Of a DNA stretch of 64,000 nt, positions 1 to 9,276 are shown piece after piece. Position 1 is the stretch's first letter, and each line of letters starts with the position of its first letter. A program made the translations under genes and the position numbers. Under the pieces are notes generated by a model that ran no database searches, was not told where the DNA came from, and saw only the letters and a list, made by a program, of their open reading frames with translations. Origin of the DNA: an uncultured Aquimarina sp. (lineage in GTDB: Bacteria > Bacteroidota > Bacteroidia > Flavobacteriales > Flavobacteriaceae); NCBI RefSeq assembly GCF_947495315.1, contig NZ_CANLYD010000011.1:164533-228532 (forward strand), written 5' to 3'.

Positions 1-37
1 TAATCAAAAATATGTAACCGAGGCACTCTCAAGTTCG

Positions 38-45
38 TATTTTTG
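38..45 (+). promoter_or_regulatory. Candidate -7 box for pdxJ
   Basis: The sequence TATTTTTG matches the Bacteroidetes -7 consensus TAnnTTTG and lies 28 bases before the pdxJ start. I see no good TTG at the -33 position, so this is a partial match only. Confidence 0.35.
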
Positions 46-73
46 CTTTTTATTAAAAGTTATATCAAAAACT

Positions 74-787
74 ATGACAAAATTAAGTGTTAATGTCAAT
101 AAAATAGCAACGTTACGCAATTCAAGAGGAGGTGATACGCCAAATTTGCTTAAAGTGGCAGTTGATATTCAGGATTTTGGAGGAGAAGGAATCACGATTC
201 ATCCTCGACCTGATGAAAGACATATTAGATATCAGGATGCTTATGATTTAAAGGCAGTAGTTCATACGGAATATAATATAGAGGGAAATCCAATATCAAA
301 ATTTATTAACCTGGTAAACGAGGTTAAGCCAACTCAGGTAACGTTAGTTCCCGATGCGGTTAACGCTATTACTAGTAATGCAGGTTGGGATACTATAAAA
401 CATAAGAGTTTTTTAAGCGAAGTGATTTCAGAGTTTAAAAAAAATAGTATCAGAACTTCAATTTTTGTAGATCCTGTTGAAAAGATGATTGAAGGAGCCA
501 AAGAAACTGGTGCTGATCGAATAGAGTTGTATACAGAATCTTTCGCGGCGGAATATGCTAAAGGTAATTTAGCTTCGGTTCAGCCATATGCAGAGTGCGC
601 TAAACTGGCTCTAGATTTAGGAATAGGTATAAATGCAGGTCACGATCTTTCACTCGATAATATTAAATTCTTTAAAGAAAATATTCCTGGATTGTTAGAG
701 GTTTCTATTGGACATGCATTAATAAGTGAATCCTTGTATCTTGGATTGGAAAATGTCGTTAATATGTATTTACACAGACTTAAATAA
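74..787 (+). CDS. pdxJ: Pyridoxine 5'-phosphate synthase PdxJ
   Basis: This cytosolic TIM-barrel enzyme condenses 1-deoxy-D-xylulose 5-phosphate with 3-amino-2-oxopropyl phosphate to give pyridoxine 5'-phosphate, the last ring-forming step of the DXP-dependent vitamin B6 pathway. The 237 residues match the family length. The N-terminal motif LSVNVNKIATLRNSRGG, the TIHPRPDERHI phosphate and active-site loop (residues 41-51), the AGHDLSLDN segment near residue 188 and SIGHALISE near residue 212 are all typical. The ATG at 74 gives the normal N-terminus. A hydrolase gene follows 7 bases later and is probably co-transcribed. Confidence 0.97.
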   Translation: MTKLSVNVNKIATLRNSRGGDTPNLLKVAVDIQDFGGEGITIHPRPDERHIRYQDAYDLKAVVHTEYNIEGNPISKFINLVNEVKPTQVTLVPDAVNAITSNAGWDTIKHKSFLSEVISEFKKNSIRTSIFVDPVEKMIEGAKETGADRIELYTESFAAEYAKGNLASVQPYAECAKLALDLGIGINAGHDLSLDNIKFFKENIPGLLEVSIGHALISESLYLGLENVVNMYLHRLK

Positions 788-794
788 TGAAAGC

Positions 795-1562
795 ATGAGG
801 TTACACGCTAACGTTTTTGGAGAAGGAGTGCCATTTTTGATTTTACATGGTTTCCTTGGTATGGGAGATAATTGGAAAACCCTTGCCAAGAAGATATCGG
901 AATCCGGATATCAGATGCATCTGATAGATCAAAGAAATCATGGGCGCAGTACACATAGCGATGAATTTAGTTATGAGCTTTTAGCTTCTGACTTGTTAGA
1001 GTACTGTCATAGTAACAATTTGAAGGATGTGATACTTTTAGGTCACTCTATGGGAGGTAAGGCAGCTATGTTCTTTGCTGTAAATCATCCTGAACTACTT
1101 AAAAAATTGATAATAGCTGATATCGGACCAAAATACTACCCATTACATCATCAAGATATTCTTGATGGACTTAGTTCTTTAGATTTTGATACTTTAAAAA
1201 GTAGAGGAGAAGTTGATAAAGCTTTAAGTGTCTATGTACAGGATATTGGAGTGCGGATGTTTTTGATGAAAAACCTGTTTTGGAAGGAGAAAAGCGAACT
1301 TGGTTTACGCCTGAATTTGGACAGTTTGGTACAAAATTCCTCAGAAATCGGAGTAGAGCTTCCTGAGGATTCTGTTTATAAAGGAGAGACGCTTTTTCTT
1401 AAAGGAGCGAAGTCTAATTATATTCTGAATGAAGACGAGGGCCGAATTAAAAAGCAATTTCCTCAATCACAAATCAATGAAATTTCTAATGCGGGGCATT
1501 GGCTGCATGCGGAAAATCCCACCGAATTTTTAGCATCAGTGTTAGAATTTATTAAAAATTAA
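795..1562 (+). CDS. Alpha/beta-fold hydrolase (YbfF-like esterase)
   Basis: This 255-residue alpha/beta hydrolase resembles the YbfF acyl-ester hydrolase group. The oxyanion-hole motif LHGFLG is at residues 17-22, the nucleophile elbow GHSMGG puts the catalytic Ser at residue 85, and the catalytic His is in NAGHWLH near the C-terminus. The frame is open upstream to 726 inside pdxJ. The ATG at 795 gives the family N-terminus and a short spacer after pdxJ, so I chose it. The pdxJ-hydrolase pairing is common in Flavobacteriia. The substrate cannot be told from sequence. Confidence 0.9.
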   Translation: MRLHANVFGEGVPFLILHGFLGMGDNWKTLAKKISESGYQMHLIDQRNHGRSTHSDEFSYELLASDLLEYCHSNNLKDVILLGHSMGGKAAMFFAVNHPELLKKLIIADIGPKYYPLHHQDILDGLSSLDFDTLKSRGEVDKALSVYVQDIGVRMFLMKNLFWKEKSELGLRLNLDSLVQNSSEIGVELPEDSVYKGETLFLKGAKSNYILNEDEGRIKKQFPQSQINEISNAGHWLHAENPTEFLASVLEFIKN

Positions 1563-1602
1563 ACAAAAAATGCTATGTATGCATAATATTTTAATGATTT
1601 AG

Positions 1603-1632
1603 TTGGATAATTGGTATTTTCTACTAAATTTG
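1603..1632 (+). promoter_or_regulatory. Bacteroidetes-type promoter for the OmpP1-like porin
   Basis: A TTG at 1603-1605 is separated by 19 bases from TAAATTTG at 1625-1632. This is an exact fit to TTG-N19-TAnnTTTG. The gene start is about 50 bases further on. Confidence 0.7.
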
Positions 1633-1684
1633 GTGCATTATTTTTTCAATATTCTTAAAAAAACAAAAACAATTCTAATTTATT

Positions 1685-2932
1685 ATGAAAAAACTACTAT
1701 TATTAGTTCTATTCGCCTTAGTGACTTTGGTCACCTATGCTGGTGGATATAGAGTTAGTGTGCAAGGGCAGAGAGCTATGGCTATGGGGCATACAGGTGT
1801 TGCTGTGGTGAATAGTGCGGAACTAGTATTCTTCAATCCTGCAGGTCTTGTGTATTTAGAAAACAAATTAAATATCAGTGCTGGTGCCAGTGGTATTTTC
1901 ACAGATGTGATTTATCAAAATTCTGATCTAGGGATTTCTTCTGAGACAGATAGCTCTGTTGGTACACCACTTAATTTGTATGGATCTTATAAAGTTAATG
2001 ATTGGTTAGCTTTAGGACTTGGGGTTTATACTCCTTATGGTAGTGAGGTAACTTGGCCAACAGACTGGGCAGGTTCTCATTTAGTAAATAATATTGAATT
2101 AGCTGCTATTTATATCCAACCAGTGGTTTCTATAAAGCTTTCTGATAAGTTTAGTATTGGTGGTGGACCGATTTATGTTACAGGTTCTGTTAACTTTAAT
2201 AGAAATGCGAACAGAACATTAACCGATATAGATGGTAATCGTTCTAATATTACGGTTGATGATTCTGGTGTAAGTAATTGGGGATGGAGTATAAGTGCTA
2301 TGTTTAATCCGACAGAAAATTTTAGATTAGGATTTAATTATCGTAGTGAAATTATTCTTGAAGCAGAAGGCGGAGAAGCAACATTCTCGAATTTCCCTAA
2401 TTCTCCTGCTGTTCCTGCAAACGGAACTACTACCTTTGATGCGGAGTTACCATTACCAGCTGAATTATCTGTAGGACTTTCATATCAGTTTCATAAGAAA
2501 TGGTTGTTCGCGTTTGATTACAACAGACAATTTTGGGATGTGTATGAGTCTTTAGATATTCAATTTGGAACTGGGACAACTTCATTAAACACACGTAATT
2601 ACAAAAACTCTTCAGTATATCGTTTTGGATTACAGTATGATGCTACTTCTAAGATATCTTTAAGAGCGGGATATTATATAGACGAATCTCCAGTGCAATC
2701 TGGATTTTTTGCACCAGAGACACCACGTAATGATTCACAAGGATATACAGGAGGTATAAGTTTTGCAATTACGCCTAAGCTAGCAATTGATGCTTCCTTC
2801 TTCTATTTAAGATTTGAAGAGGTGAATGAGTCTTATGATTTTTATCAGGAAAACGGACAAAACGTACCTTTTAGTGGAACTTATAAATCAAGCGCATTTG
2901 CGCCAGGACTTGGTTTAACTTATAAATTATAA
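1685..2932 (+). CDS. OmpP1/FadL/TodX-type outer-membrane porin
   Basis: This 415-residue outer-membrane beta-barrel is of the OmpP1/FadL/TodX hydrophobic-substrate transporter family. An N-terminal signal peptide of about 19 residues ends in TYAGG. The conserved N-terminal block (QGQRAMAMGHTGVA, then FFNPAGL) is the usual TodX signature, and the rest is alternating amphipathic strands ending in an aromatic-hydrophobic C-terminus (GLTYKL). The family imports long-chain fatty acids or aromatic hydrophobics; the substrate here is unknown. It has its own promoter. The next gene is an SGNH lipoprotein, a frequent partner that may release fatty acids from esters. Confidence 0.93.
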   Translation: MKKLLLLVLFALVTLVTYAGGYRVSVQGQRAMAMGHTGVAVVNSAELVFFNPAGLVYLENKLNISAGASGIFTDVIYQNSDLGISSETDSSVGTPLNLYGSYKVNDWLALGLGVYTPYGSEVTWPTDWAGSHLVNNIELAAIYIQPVVSIKLSDKFSIGGGPIYVTGSVNFNRNANRTLTDIDGNRSNITVDDSGVSNWGWSISAMFNPTENFRLGFNYRSEIILEAEGGEATFSNFPNSPAVPANGTTTFDAELPLPAELSVGLSYQFHKKWLFAFDYNRQFWDVYESLDIQFGTGTTSLNTRNYKNSSVYRFGLQYDATSKISLRAGYYIDESPVQSGFFAPETPRNDSQGYTGGISFAITPKLAIDASFFYLRFEEVNESYDFYQENGQNVPFSGTYKSSAFAPGLGLTYKL

Positions 2933-3027
2933 TTTGAAGATGAAATAAGCCATATCAGTAGGTTGAAACCAACCGAAATGATTATTGGCGATTCCATCTG
3001 ACAATTAAAAAAAATAAACAAATACAG

Positions 3028-4596
3028 ATGAAAAACAATATAAAATATTTAGCAATTCTGGCATTAGGTTTAGTTGCTTGTGAATCAGAATTTGATAATC
3101 CAATTGATGAAGCTGGAGTATATTCTAGCGGAGAGGCTGACTTCTCTAACTTTGTTGCTTTAGGAAATTCTTTAACTGCTGGTTTTGCAGATAATGCATT
3201 ATATATAACAGGGCAAGAGAATTCTTATCCGAATATATTATCTAAACAATTTGCTCTTGTAGGTGGTGGAGAATTTACACAACCGTTAATGGCGGATAAT
3301 GTAGGTGGGTTTGCAGGTCAAACTGCTACTTTTCCTCCAAGGTTAGTGTTAGCTTTTGATGGAGAAGGCAATCCTGGTCCTGCAATATATACTGGAGCTG
3401 CACCATCAACTAATATTACGGCTAATTTAGGAGCTTCTTTTAATAATATGGGAGTTCCTGGAGCAAGAGTTTATCATTTAGGCTTTCCTGGATATGGTGC
3501 ATTAAATCCATATTTTGGACGTTTTGCTAGTGAACCTAATGCAACTGTGATTGGAGATGCAGTAGCACAAAGTCCTACGTTTTTTAGTTTATGGATAGGA
3601 AATAATGATATTTTAGGATATGCTACTTCAGGTGGTGTAGGTGTGGATCATAACGTAACTGGTAATACTGATCCAAGTACTTATTCTCCTCAAGGTTTAG
3701 ATATTACGAATGCTGGTTTATTTGAATCGACATATAAAGCCTTGATAGGAGCTCTTGTGTCAACAGACGCAAAAGGAGTAGTACTTAATTTACCTAATGT
3801 AACTACGTTACCTTTCTTTACTACAGTACCATTTGCTCCTCTAAGTCCATTAGATCCTAGTTTTGGACCACAAATACCAACGCTTAACGCAACTTATGCA
3901 GGATTAAATGCTGCTCTTGCTTTTGCAGGTGTTCCAGAAAGAGCAATATCGTTTTCAGCTAGTGCTGCTAGCCCTGTTGTTATTAAGGATGAATCTTTAG
4001 AAGATGTTTCAGCTGATTTGGCCATAGCCTTAGCGGGTACATTTGGTCCTTTGGCTCCAATTGTTGCTGCACAATATGGACAAGCAAGACAGGCAACAGC
4101 TAATGACTTATTGGTTTTAACTAGTTCTGGTATTATAGGTCAGGTAAATCAGGAAAGATTTGATGAATTAGTAGGTCTTGGTTTAACTCCAGAGTTGGCA
4201 GGTCAATTTTCGGTTAATGGTGTAACTTATCCATTACAAGATCAATATGTGTTAACTCCGGCGGAACAATCCTCAGTAGAGAATGCTCGCCAGGCTTTTA
4301 ATACTACGATTGCGACTGTTGCCAATGACAATGGTTTAGCCTTTTATAATGTGGCAAATGATTTAACACAAGCTGCTAGCGGTGGGATTCCGTTTGATGG
4401 AGGATTGATAACTTCTGATTTTGTAACCGGCGGTGGATTTTCTCTAGATGGTGTGCATCCTACACCTAGAGCACATGCTTTAGTAACTAATGGTATTATT
4501 AATGCCATAGAGATTAAGTATGGAGCAACCTTACCTTCAGTAAATCCTGGAGATTATGGAACAGTTACCCTTAGTAATGATGTAGGTGCTAACTAG
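3028..4596 (+). CDS. SGNH/GDSL-type lipoprotein esterase
   Basis: This is a 522-residue lipoprotein of the SGNH hydrolase superfamily. The signal peptide ends in the lipobox LGLVAC, with lipidated Cys18. Block I is ALGNSLTAG with catalytic Ser48, where the G-N-S-L form replaces the textbook G-D-S-L. GNND near residue 192 is block III, and DGVHPTPRAH near residue 480 carries the Asp-x-x-His pair. It is probably an esterase or lipase at the outer membrane that supplies the porin encoded upstream. The protein is longer than simple GDSL enzymes because of a low-complexity Ala/Gly/Pro-rich middle. A strong terminator follows. Confidence 0.85.
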   Translation: MKNNIKYLAILALGLVACESEFDNPIDEAGVYSSGEADFSNFVALGNSLTAGFADNALYITGQENSYPNILSKQFALVGGGEFTQPLMADNVGGFAGQTATFPPRLVLAFDGEGNPGPAIYTGAAPSTNITANLGASFNNMGVPGARVYHLGFPGYGALNPYFGRFASEPNATVIGDAVAQSPTFFSLWIGNNDILGYATSGGVGVDHNVTGNTDPSTYSPQGLDITNAGLFESTYKALIGALVSTDAKGVVLNLPNVTTLPFFTTVPFAPLSPLDPSFGPQIPTLNATYAGLNAALAFAGVPERAISFSASAASPVVIKDESLEDVSADLAIALAGTFGPLAPIVAAQYGQARQATANDLLVLTSSGIIGQVNQERFDELVGLGLTPELAGQFSVNGVTYPLQDQYVLTPAEQSSVENARQAFNTTIATVANDNGLAFYNVANDLTQAASGGIPFDGGLITSDFVTGGGFSLDGVHPTPRAHALVTNGIINAIEIKYGATLPSVNPGDYGTVTLSNDVGAN

Positions 4597-4622
4597 TATA
4601 AAAATTTTATAATATATTTTTA

Positions 4623-4653
4623 AAACCTGTTAAGAGATTAACAGGTTTTTTTA
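4623..4653 (+). terminator. Rho-independent terminator after the porin-esterase pair
   Basis: A perfect 11-bp stem (AAACCTGTTAA with TTAACAGGTTT, 4-base loop GAGA) is followed by a T run. Confidence 0.9.
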
Positions 4654-4699
4654 TTGCATTGTTTTTAGTTACTTTGATGATCAATCTAAACCTGTACTT

Positions 4700-5047
4700 A
4701 TGAAATTCTTATTAAAAATGATTCTTAGTGCTGTTGCCGTTTTGGTATTGGCAGAAATTTTACCTGGAGCTAACGTCGATAATTATGTAAGTGCTCTTAT
4801 TGTGGCGGTTCTTTTGGCGATTCTTAACGCTATTGTAAAGCCTTTATTGGTTATATTAACCTTACCGGTGACTATCGTTACTTTAGGATTGTTTTTGCTG
4901 GTCATTAACGCGGCAATCATACTAATGGCTGATCATTTTGTTTCAGGTTTTAGTGTTAATGGTTGGTTGTGGGCGCTGATATTTAGTATTTTGTTATCCG
5001 TGTTTCAATCCATATTGTACTCTATTTTAAAGAAAGATAAAAGCTAA
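4700..5047 (+). CDS. Phage-holin-4-2 family (PF04020-type) small membrane protein
   Basis: This is a 115-residue, highly hydrophobic protein with four predicted membrane helices and the family hallmark of a proline-containing pair (NAIVKPLLVILTLPVTIVTLGL). Despite the name, members of this chromosomal family are not shown to be holins, and their role is unknown. It stands alone between the esterase terminator and the trigger factor promoter. Confidence 0.85.
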   Translation: MKFLLKMILSAVAVLVLAEILPGANVDNYVSALIVAVLLAILNAIVKPLLVILTLPVTIVTLGLFLLVINAAIILMADHFVSGFSVNGWLWALIFSILLSVFQSILYSILKKDKS

Positions 5048-5070
5048 CTGTTTTTCAGGAAGTTAAAACT

Positions 5071-5100
5071 TTGTTGAGTTGTAAAAAAGTATTACTTTTG
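5071..5100 (+). promoter_or_regulatory. Bacteroidetes-type promoter for tig
   Basis: TTG at 5071-5073, 19 bases, then TACTTTTG at 5093-5100 make an exact TTG-N19-TAnnTTTG match. The tig start is 33 bases downstream. Confidence 0.75.
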
Positions 5101-5133
5101 CAACCCGATTTTTAGTACAAAAAAGTAGAGATA

Positions 5134-6456
5134 ATGAATATTTCAAAAGAGCAATTAGACGATTTAAATGCTGTAGTAACAGTAGATATTGCAAAAGAAG
5201 ATTATAACGATAAAGTAGAGAACATTCTTAGAGATTATCGTAAGAACGCCAATATTCCTGGTTTTAGAAAAGGCCACGTTCCTATGGGATTGGTTAAAAA
5301 GCAATATGGAAAGGCCGTTTTAGTAGATGAAGTAAATAAATTATTGCAAGATGCTCTTAATAAGTATCTAACGGAAGAAAAGCTTGATGTTTTAGGTAAT
5401 CCATTACCTAAAGAACAAGATAACTTCAATTGGGATACTGATGATTATTCTTTTGAATTTGAATTAGGTTTAGCACCAAAATTTGAAATCAAACTTAATG
5501 GGAAGAAAGCAATAACTCATTATAAGATTGTTGCTACTGATGAAATGATTGATAATCAAATCACAACCATCCAAAAGCAATATGGTAAATTAGTGCCAAA
5601 AGAAAGTGCTGAGAAAGATGATTTAATCAATGGTACTTTTGTAAATGAAGAAAAAGAGATAGAGAATCAAGCAACTATTTCTTTAGATAAAATAAAAGGA
5701 AAGAGAAACTTAGATAAATTTATTGGTTCTAAAGTTGGAGATGTTTTAACATTAAAAACCAAAGGATTATTTTCTGAGGATCACGATTTGGTGAATGCGC
5801 TGAAGATTAATCAGGATGATGCTAAAGGTCTTGATATCGAAGTAACATTTACTGTTTCTGAAATTAATAATCAGGAACTAGGTGATTTAGATCAGGACTT
5901 GTTTGATAAACTATACGGTAAAGATGGTGTAAAATCGGTTACTGAACTTAAAGAAAAAATCAAAGAAGATGCTGCTCGTCAGTTTGTGCAACAATCAGAT
6001 CAGCAGTTACTTAATGATGTAACCGAGAGTGTTCTTGAAAACACTAAATTTGATTTACCAGCAGAGTTTTTGCAAAAATGGATTCAGGCTACAGGTGAGC
6101 AGCCTTTGACAGAAGATCAAGCGAAGGATGAATATGAGAAGAGTGAGAAAGGATTACGTTTTCAATTAATAGAAGGAAAAATAATCAATGATAACAACCT
6201 CCAGGTTACTTTTGAAGAATTGAAAGAATTCGCTAAAGATTTGATAAAAGGACAAATGGCTCAATTTGGTCAGATGTCACCAGAAGATAAGGAGCTGGAA
6301 GATATCGCAGCTAGAATTTTATCTAATCAGGATGAAGTGAAAAGAATTTCTGAACAACTAATGAGTCAGAAATTACTTGCCTACTATAAGGAGAACGTTA
6401 AATTGAAGGAAAAAGAAGTGAGTTTTGATGATTTTGTAAAAGAAGTTTACAAATAA
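5134..6456 (+). CDS. tig: Trigger factor
   Basis: This 440-residue ribosome-associated chaperone binds nascent chains at the exit tunnel. The N-terminal ribosome-binding domain contains the conserved loop PGFRKGHVP (about residues 42-50). The middle PPIase region is divergent, as usual in Bacteroidetes, so prolyl isomerase activity is uncertain. The charged helical C-terminal half forms the chaperone arms. It precedes clpP and clpX, the classic tig-clpP-clpX order, but here a terminator separates tig from clpP. Confidence 0.95.
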   Translation: MNISKEQLDDLNAVVTVDIAKEDYNDKVENILRDYRKNANIPGFRKGHVPMGLVKKQYGKAVLVDEVNKLLQDALNKYLTEEKLDVLGNPLPKEQDNFNWDTDDYSFEFELGLAPKFEIKLNGKKAITHYKIVATDEMIDNQITTIQKQYGKLVPKESAEKDDLINGTFVNEEKEIENQATISLDKIKGKRNLDKFIGSKVGDVLTLKTKGLFSEDHDLVNALKINQDDAKGLDIEVTFTVSEINNQELGDLDQDLFDKLYGKDGVKSVTELKEKIKEDAARQFVQQSDQQLLNDVTESVLENTKFDLPAEFLQKWIQATGEQPLTEDQAKDEYEKSEKGLRFQLIEGKIINDNNLQVTFEELKEFAKDLIKGQMAQFGQMSPEDKELEDIAARILSNQDEVKRISEQLMSQKLLAYYKENVKLKEKEVSFDDFVKEVYK

Positions 6457-6493
6457 TCAACATACACTAATAAGGAATTTATACTTATATTTA

Positions 6494-6528
6494 GGGCGTT
6501 AAACCAAGATTGGATTAACGCCTTTTTT
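6494..6528 (+). terminator. Terminator between tig and clpP
   Basis: An 8-bp stem (GGCGTTAA with TTAACGCC) is followed by six T residues. Confidence 0.85.
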
Positions 6529-6557
6529 ATAAAAATAAAATTTCAGAAAAAGAACAT

Positions 6558-7232
6558 ATGAATTACGGAAAAGAATTCGAAAAATACGCTACACAGCATC
6601 ATGGTATTAATAGTAATTACTATGATAAAATTATCAGTAGTATGTATCCAACTGGGATGACTCCTAATATTATAGAAGAACGTCAAATGAATGTAGCCAT
6701 TTTTGATGTGTTTTCTCGTTTAATGATGGATCGTATTATATTTTTGGGGACAGGAATCAATGACCAGGTAGCTAATATTATACAAGCTCAGTTATTATTT
6801 TTGGAAAGTGTAGATTCTTCAAAAGATATACAGATTTATATAAATTCTCCTGGAGGTAGTGTATATGCAGGTTTAGGTATTTATGATACTATGCAATTTA
6901 TTAAGCCTGATGTAGCAACAATATGTACTGGGATGGCAGCATCAATGGGAGCAGTATTGTTATGTGCGGGTGAGAAAGGAAAGCGCTCTGGTTTACCACA
7001 TAGTAGAGTAATGATTCATCAACCACTCGGTGGAGCTCAAGGACAAGCTAGTGATATAGAAATTACTGCTCGCGAAATATTGATACTAAAAGAAGAATTA
7101 TATAATATCATAGCAAAACATTCTGGTCAGAGTTATGATAAAGTTTATGAAGATAGTGATAGAGACTATTGGATGAAAGCTGATAAGGCTCTTGAGTATG
7201 GAATGATAGATGAAATACTTACAAGAGAATAA
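6558..7232 (+). CDS. clpP: ATP-dependent Clp protease proteolytic subunit
   Basis: This 224-residue serine protease forms the barrel that degrades substrates unfolded by ClpX. The catalytic Ser129 is in GMAASMGA and His154 is in MIHQPLGG. The SPGGSVYAG strand-turn (98-106) and the QGQASDIEI handle region are conserved. It has a long N-terminal extension (about 35 residues before the mature fold) that is probably processed. clpX follows 104 bases later. Confidence 0.97.
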   Translation: MNYGKEFEKYATQHHGINSNYYDKIISSMYPTGMTPNIIEERQMNVAIFDVFSRLMMDRIIFLGTGINDQVANIIQAQLLFLESVDSSKDIQIYINSPGGSVYAGLGIYDTMQFIKPDVATICTGMAASMGAVLLCAGEKGKRSGLPHSRVMIHQPLGGAQGQASDIEITAREILILKEELYNIIAKHSGQSYDKVYEDSDRDYWMKADKALEYGMIDEILTRE

Positions 7233-7336
7233 TTTATAGTTAAAATAGTAATAGCAGATAAAAGATCATCTGCAACCCCTAGAAATAAGTCTATCAATAT
7301 CACATAGGTAGACGAGTTTTGTTGAAATAGATAATT

Positions 7337-8569
7337 ATGCCGAAAGAAGATTTAGAATGCTCGTTTTGTGGAAGAAAGAAACCGGAAACCAATTTGTTAA
7401 TTGCTGGGTTAGATGCTCATATATGTGACCGTTGTATTGTACAGGCTCATGGAATTGTTGTAGAAGAGGCTAGAGATGAAGAAACAGGAGAGCTTAGCTC
7501 AGAGTTAATGCTTCGTAAGCCAATGGCTATAAAGAAATTTCTGGATGAATATGTAATTGGACAGGAGTTTACTAAGAAAGTTATGTCTGTTGCTGTATAT
7601 AATCATTACAAACGTTTATTACAGCCGACTACTGATGATGATATCGAAATACAAAAGAGTAATATCATTATGGTAGGACAAACAGGAACAGGTAAAACAT
7701 TGATAGCAAAGACCATTGCTAAAATGCTTAATGTTCCTTTGGCTATAGTTGACGCAACTGTACTTACTGAAGCGGGGTATGTAGGAGAGGATGTAGAAAG
7801 TATTCTTACTCGTTTATTACAAGCGGCTGATTATAATCTTGAAAAAGCTCAAAGAGGTATTGTGTTTATTGACGAGATTGATAAAATTGCCCGTAAAAGT
7901 GATAACCCAAGTATTACAAGAGATGTTTCGGGAGAAGGAGTGCAGCAGGCCCTATTGAAGCTATTAGAAGGGACCGTAGTGAACGTTCCGCCAAAAGGCG
8001 GGCGAAAGCATCCAGATCAAAAGTTTATCGAAGTAAATACCGAAAATATACTTTTCATAGCAGGAGGAGCTTTTGATGGCATCGAAAATGCTATCCAGAA
8101 ACGTCTAAATATGCAGGCAATGGGCTTTAGTGCTTCTAAATCCGAGGATATCATAGAAAAAGACAATCTATTACAATACATTATCCCTAAAGATTTGAAA
8201 GATTTTGGATTAATTCCAGAGATAATAGGTCGTCTTCCTGTATTAACGCATATGAATCCATTGGATAACAATACATTGAGAGCTATTTTAACTGAGCCTA
8301 AAAATGCAATTATAAAGCAGTATAAAAAACTTTTCGAAATGGATAATGTAGAGTTCACCATTACACCGGGAGCTTTAGATTATATAGTAGAAAGAGCTGT
8401 CGAGTATAAGTTAGGAGCAAGAGGTTTGCGTTCTTTGTGTGAAGCAATTTTAACAGATGCAATGTATGAATTGCCAGAGAGTGAAGAAACAGAATTTAGG
8501 GTGACAAAGGATTATGCTGAAAAGAAATTGAATAAATCCATAATAAATAAGCTCAAAGCAGTCTCATAA
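7337..8569 (+). CDS. clpX: ATP-dependent Clp protease ATP-binding subunit ClpX
   Basis: This 410-residue AAA+ unfoldase recognises tagged substrates and feeds ClpP. The N-terminal zinc-binding domain has four cysteines (C8, C11, C30, C33). Walker A is GQTGTGKT near residue 115, Walker B is VFIDEIDKIA, and a MGF tripeptide sits where the IGF loop docks on ClpP. The C-terminal small domain contains GARGLR (sensor 2). It pairs with the upstream clpP, and a bidirectional terminator follows. Confidence 0.97.
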   Translation: MPKEDLECSFCGRKKPETNLLIAGLDAHICDRCIVQAHGIVVEEARDEETGELSSELMLRKPMAIKKFLDEYVIGQEFTKKVMSVAVYNHYKRLLQPTTDDDIEIQKSNIIMVGQTGTGKTLIAKTIAKMLNVPLAIVDATVLTEAGYVGEDVESILTRLLQAADYNLEKAQRGIVFIDEIDKIARKSDNPSITRDVSGEGVQQALLKLLEGTVVNVPPKGGRKHPDQKFIEVNTENILFIAGGAFDGIENAIQKRLNMQAMGFSASKSEDIIEKDNLLQYIIPKDLKDFGLIPEIIGRLPVLTHMNPLDNNTLRAILTEPKNAIIKQYKKLFEMDNVEFTITPGALDYIVERAVEYKLGARGLRSLCEAILTDAMYELPESEETEFRVTKDYAEKKLNKSIINKLKAVS

Positions 8570-8595
8570 TCTTTAAGGGTTATATTAAAAAAATA

Positions 8596-8630
8596 AACTC
8601 CTTAAGTATATAAAGCTTAAGGAGTTTTTA
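8596..8630. terminator. Bidirectional terminator between clpX and the convergent small secreted gene
   Basis: An 11-bp perfect stem (AACTCCTTAAG with CTTAAGGAGTT) is flanked by A and T runs, so it can act on both strands. Confidence 0.85.
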
Positions 8631-8696
8631 TATTTAAAATACTTTCTTGTTAGAATGAAAGTATTGATGATACTTCAAATTTATACTAAACTCGGA

Positions 8697-9041
8697 TTAA
8701 TCTTCTTCCGAGTATAATATTTCTTCTATTTTCTTAGAAATGATTTCTTCTGTATTTCTTATTACTAAATCTTTACTGTCTTTTAGGTTTATTTTAAATC
8801 CATTTTTAGCGATCAATACTTCATAAAAAGCAACTTTAGAAGTTTCTCCATAGCAAACCTTGTTTATGCCGGTAATCGTATTTTCTGGAGTAGATACAAA
8901 TGAAGAAGATTCATTAGAAAGAGTCTCGCTTGTAGAAACATTTTCCTCCGTAGTATTGTCATTAGGAATAATAGCTGTTTCTTGTGCATTAATAGCTGCA
9001 GAACAGGAAATAAAAATAAGACCGAGTAAAAGATTTTTCAT
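8697..9041 (-). CDS. Small secreted protein of unknown function
   Basis: The frame is open from 9080, but the Met at 9041 starts a clean Sec signal peptide (MKNLLLGLIFISCSAAINAQ), giving 114 residues. After a Ser/Thr/Asn-rich linker, the mature part (GINKVCYGETSKVAFYEVLI) ends in a charged helix. I do not recognise the family. It converges with clpX and has no obvious partner. Confidence 0.7.
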   Translation of the reverse strand: MKNLLLGLIFISCSAAINAQETAIIPNDNTTEENVSTSETLSNESSSFVSTPENTITGINKVCYGETSKVAFYEVLIAKNGFKINLKDSKDLVIRNTEEIISKKIEEILYSEED

Positions 9042-9276
9042 ATTTGGGACCTTTGTTAAATCGTAACTAACTGGTAACAAATTTAATACGAAAACAAGGT
9101 GTATGAAAGATATTTTTTGTTTTTTAGTTCAATCGTTTTTTTTAATCGATGAAATACTCAATTTTAGTCAAAAAACAGAATTTCTTACGTAATTTTTTTA
9201 CGTAAAAACCATAATCAAAAAATAATGTAATGGGGAATTTTGCTATTTTTTAATATAAATTTATGGTTTTAGTCAA

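Noticed and set aside
4700..5047. A phage lysis holin in the core region
   Set aside because: PF04020-type proteins are common chromosomal membrane proteins; no phage genes are nearby.
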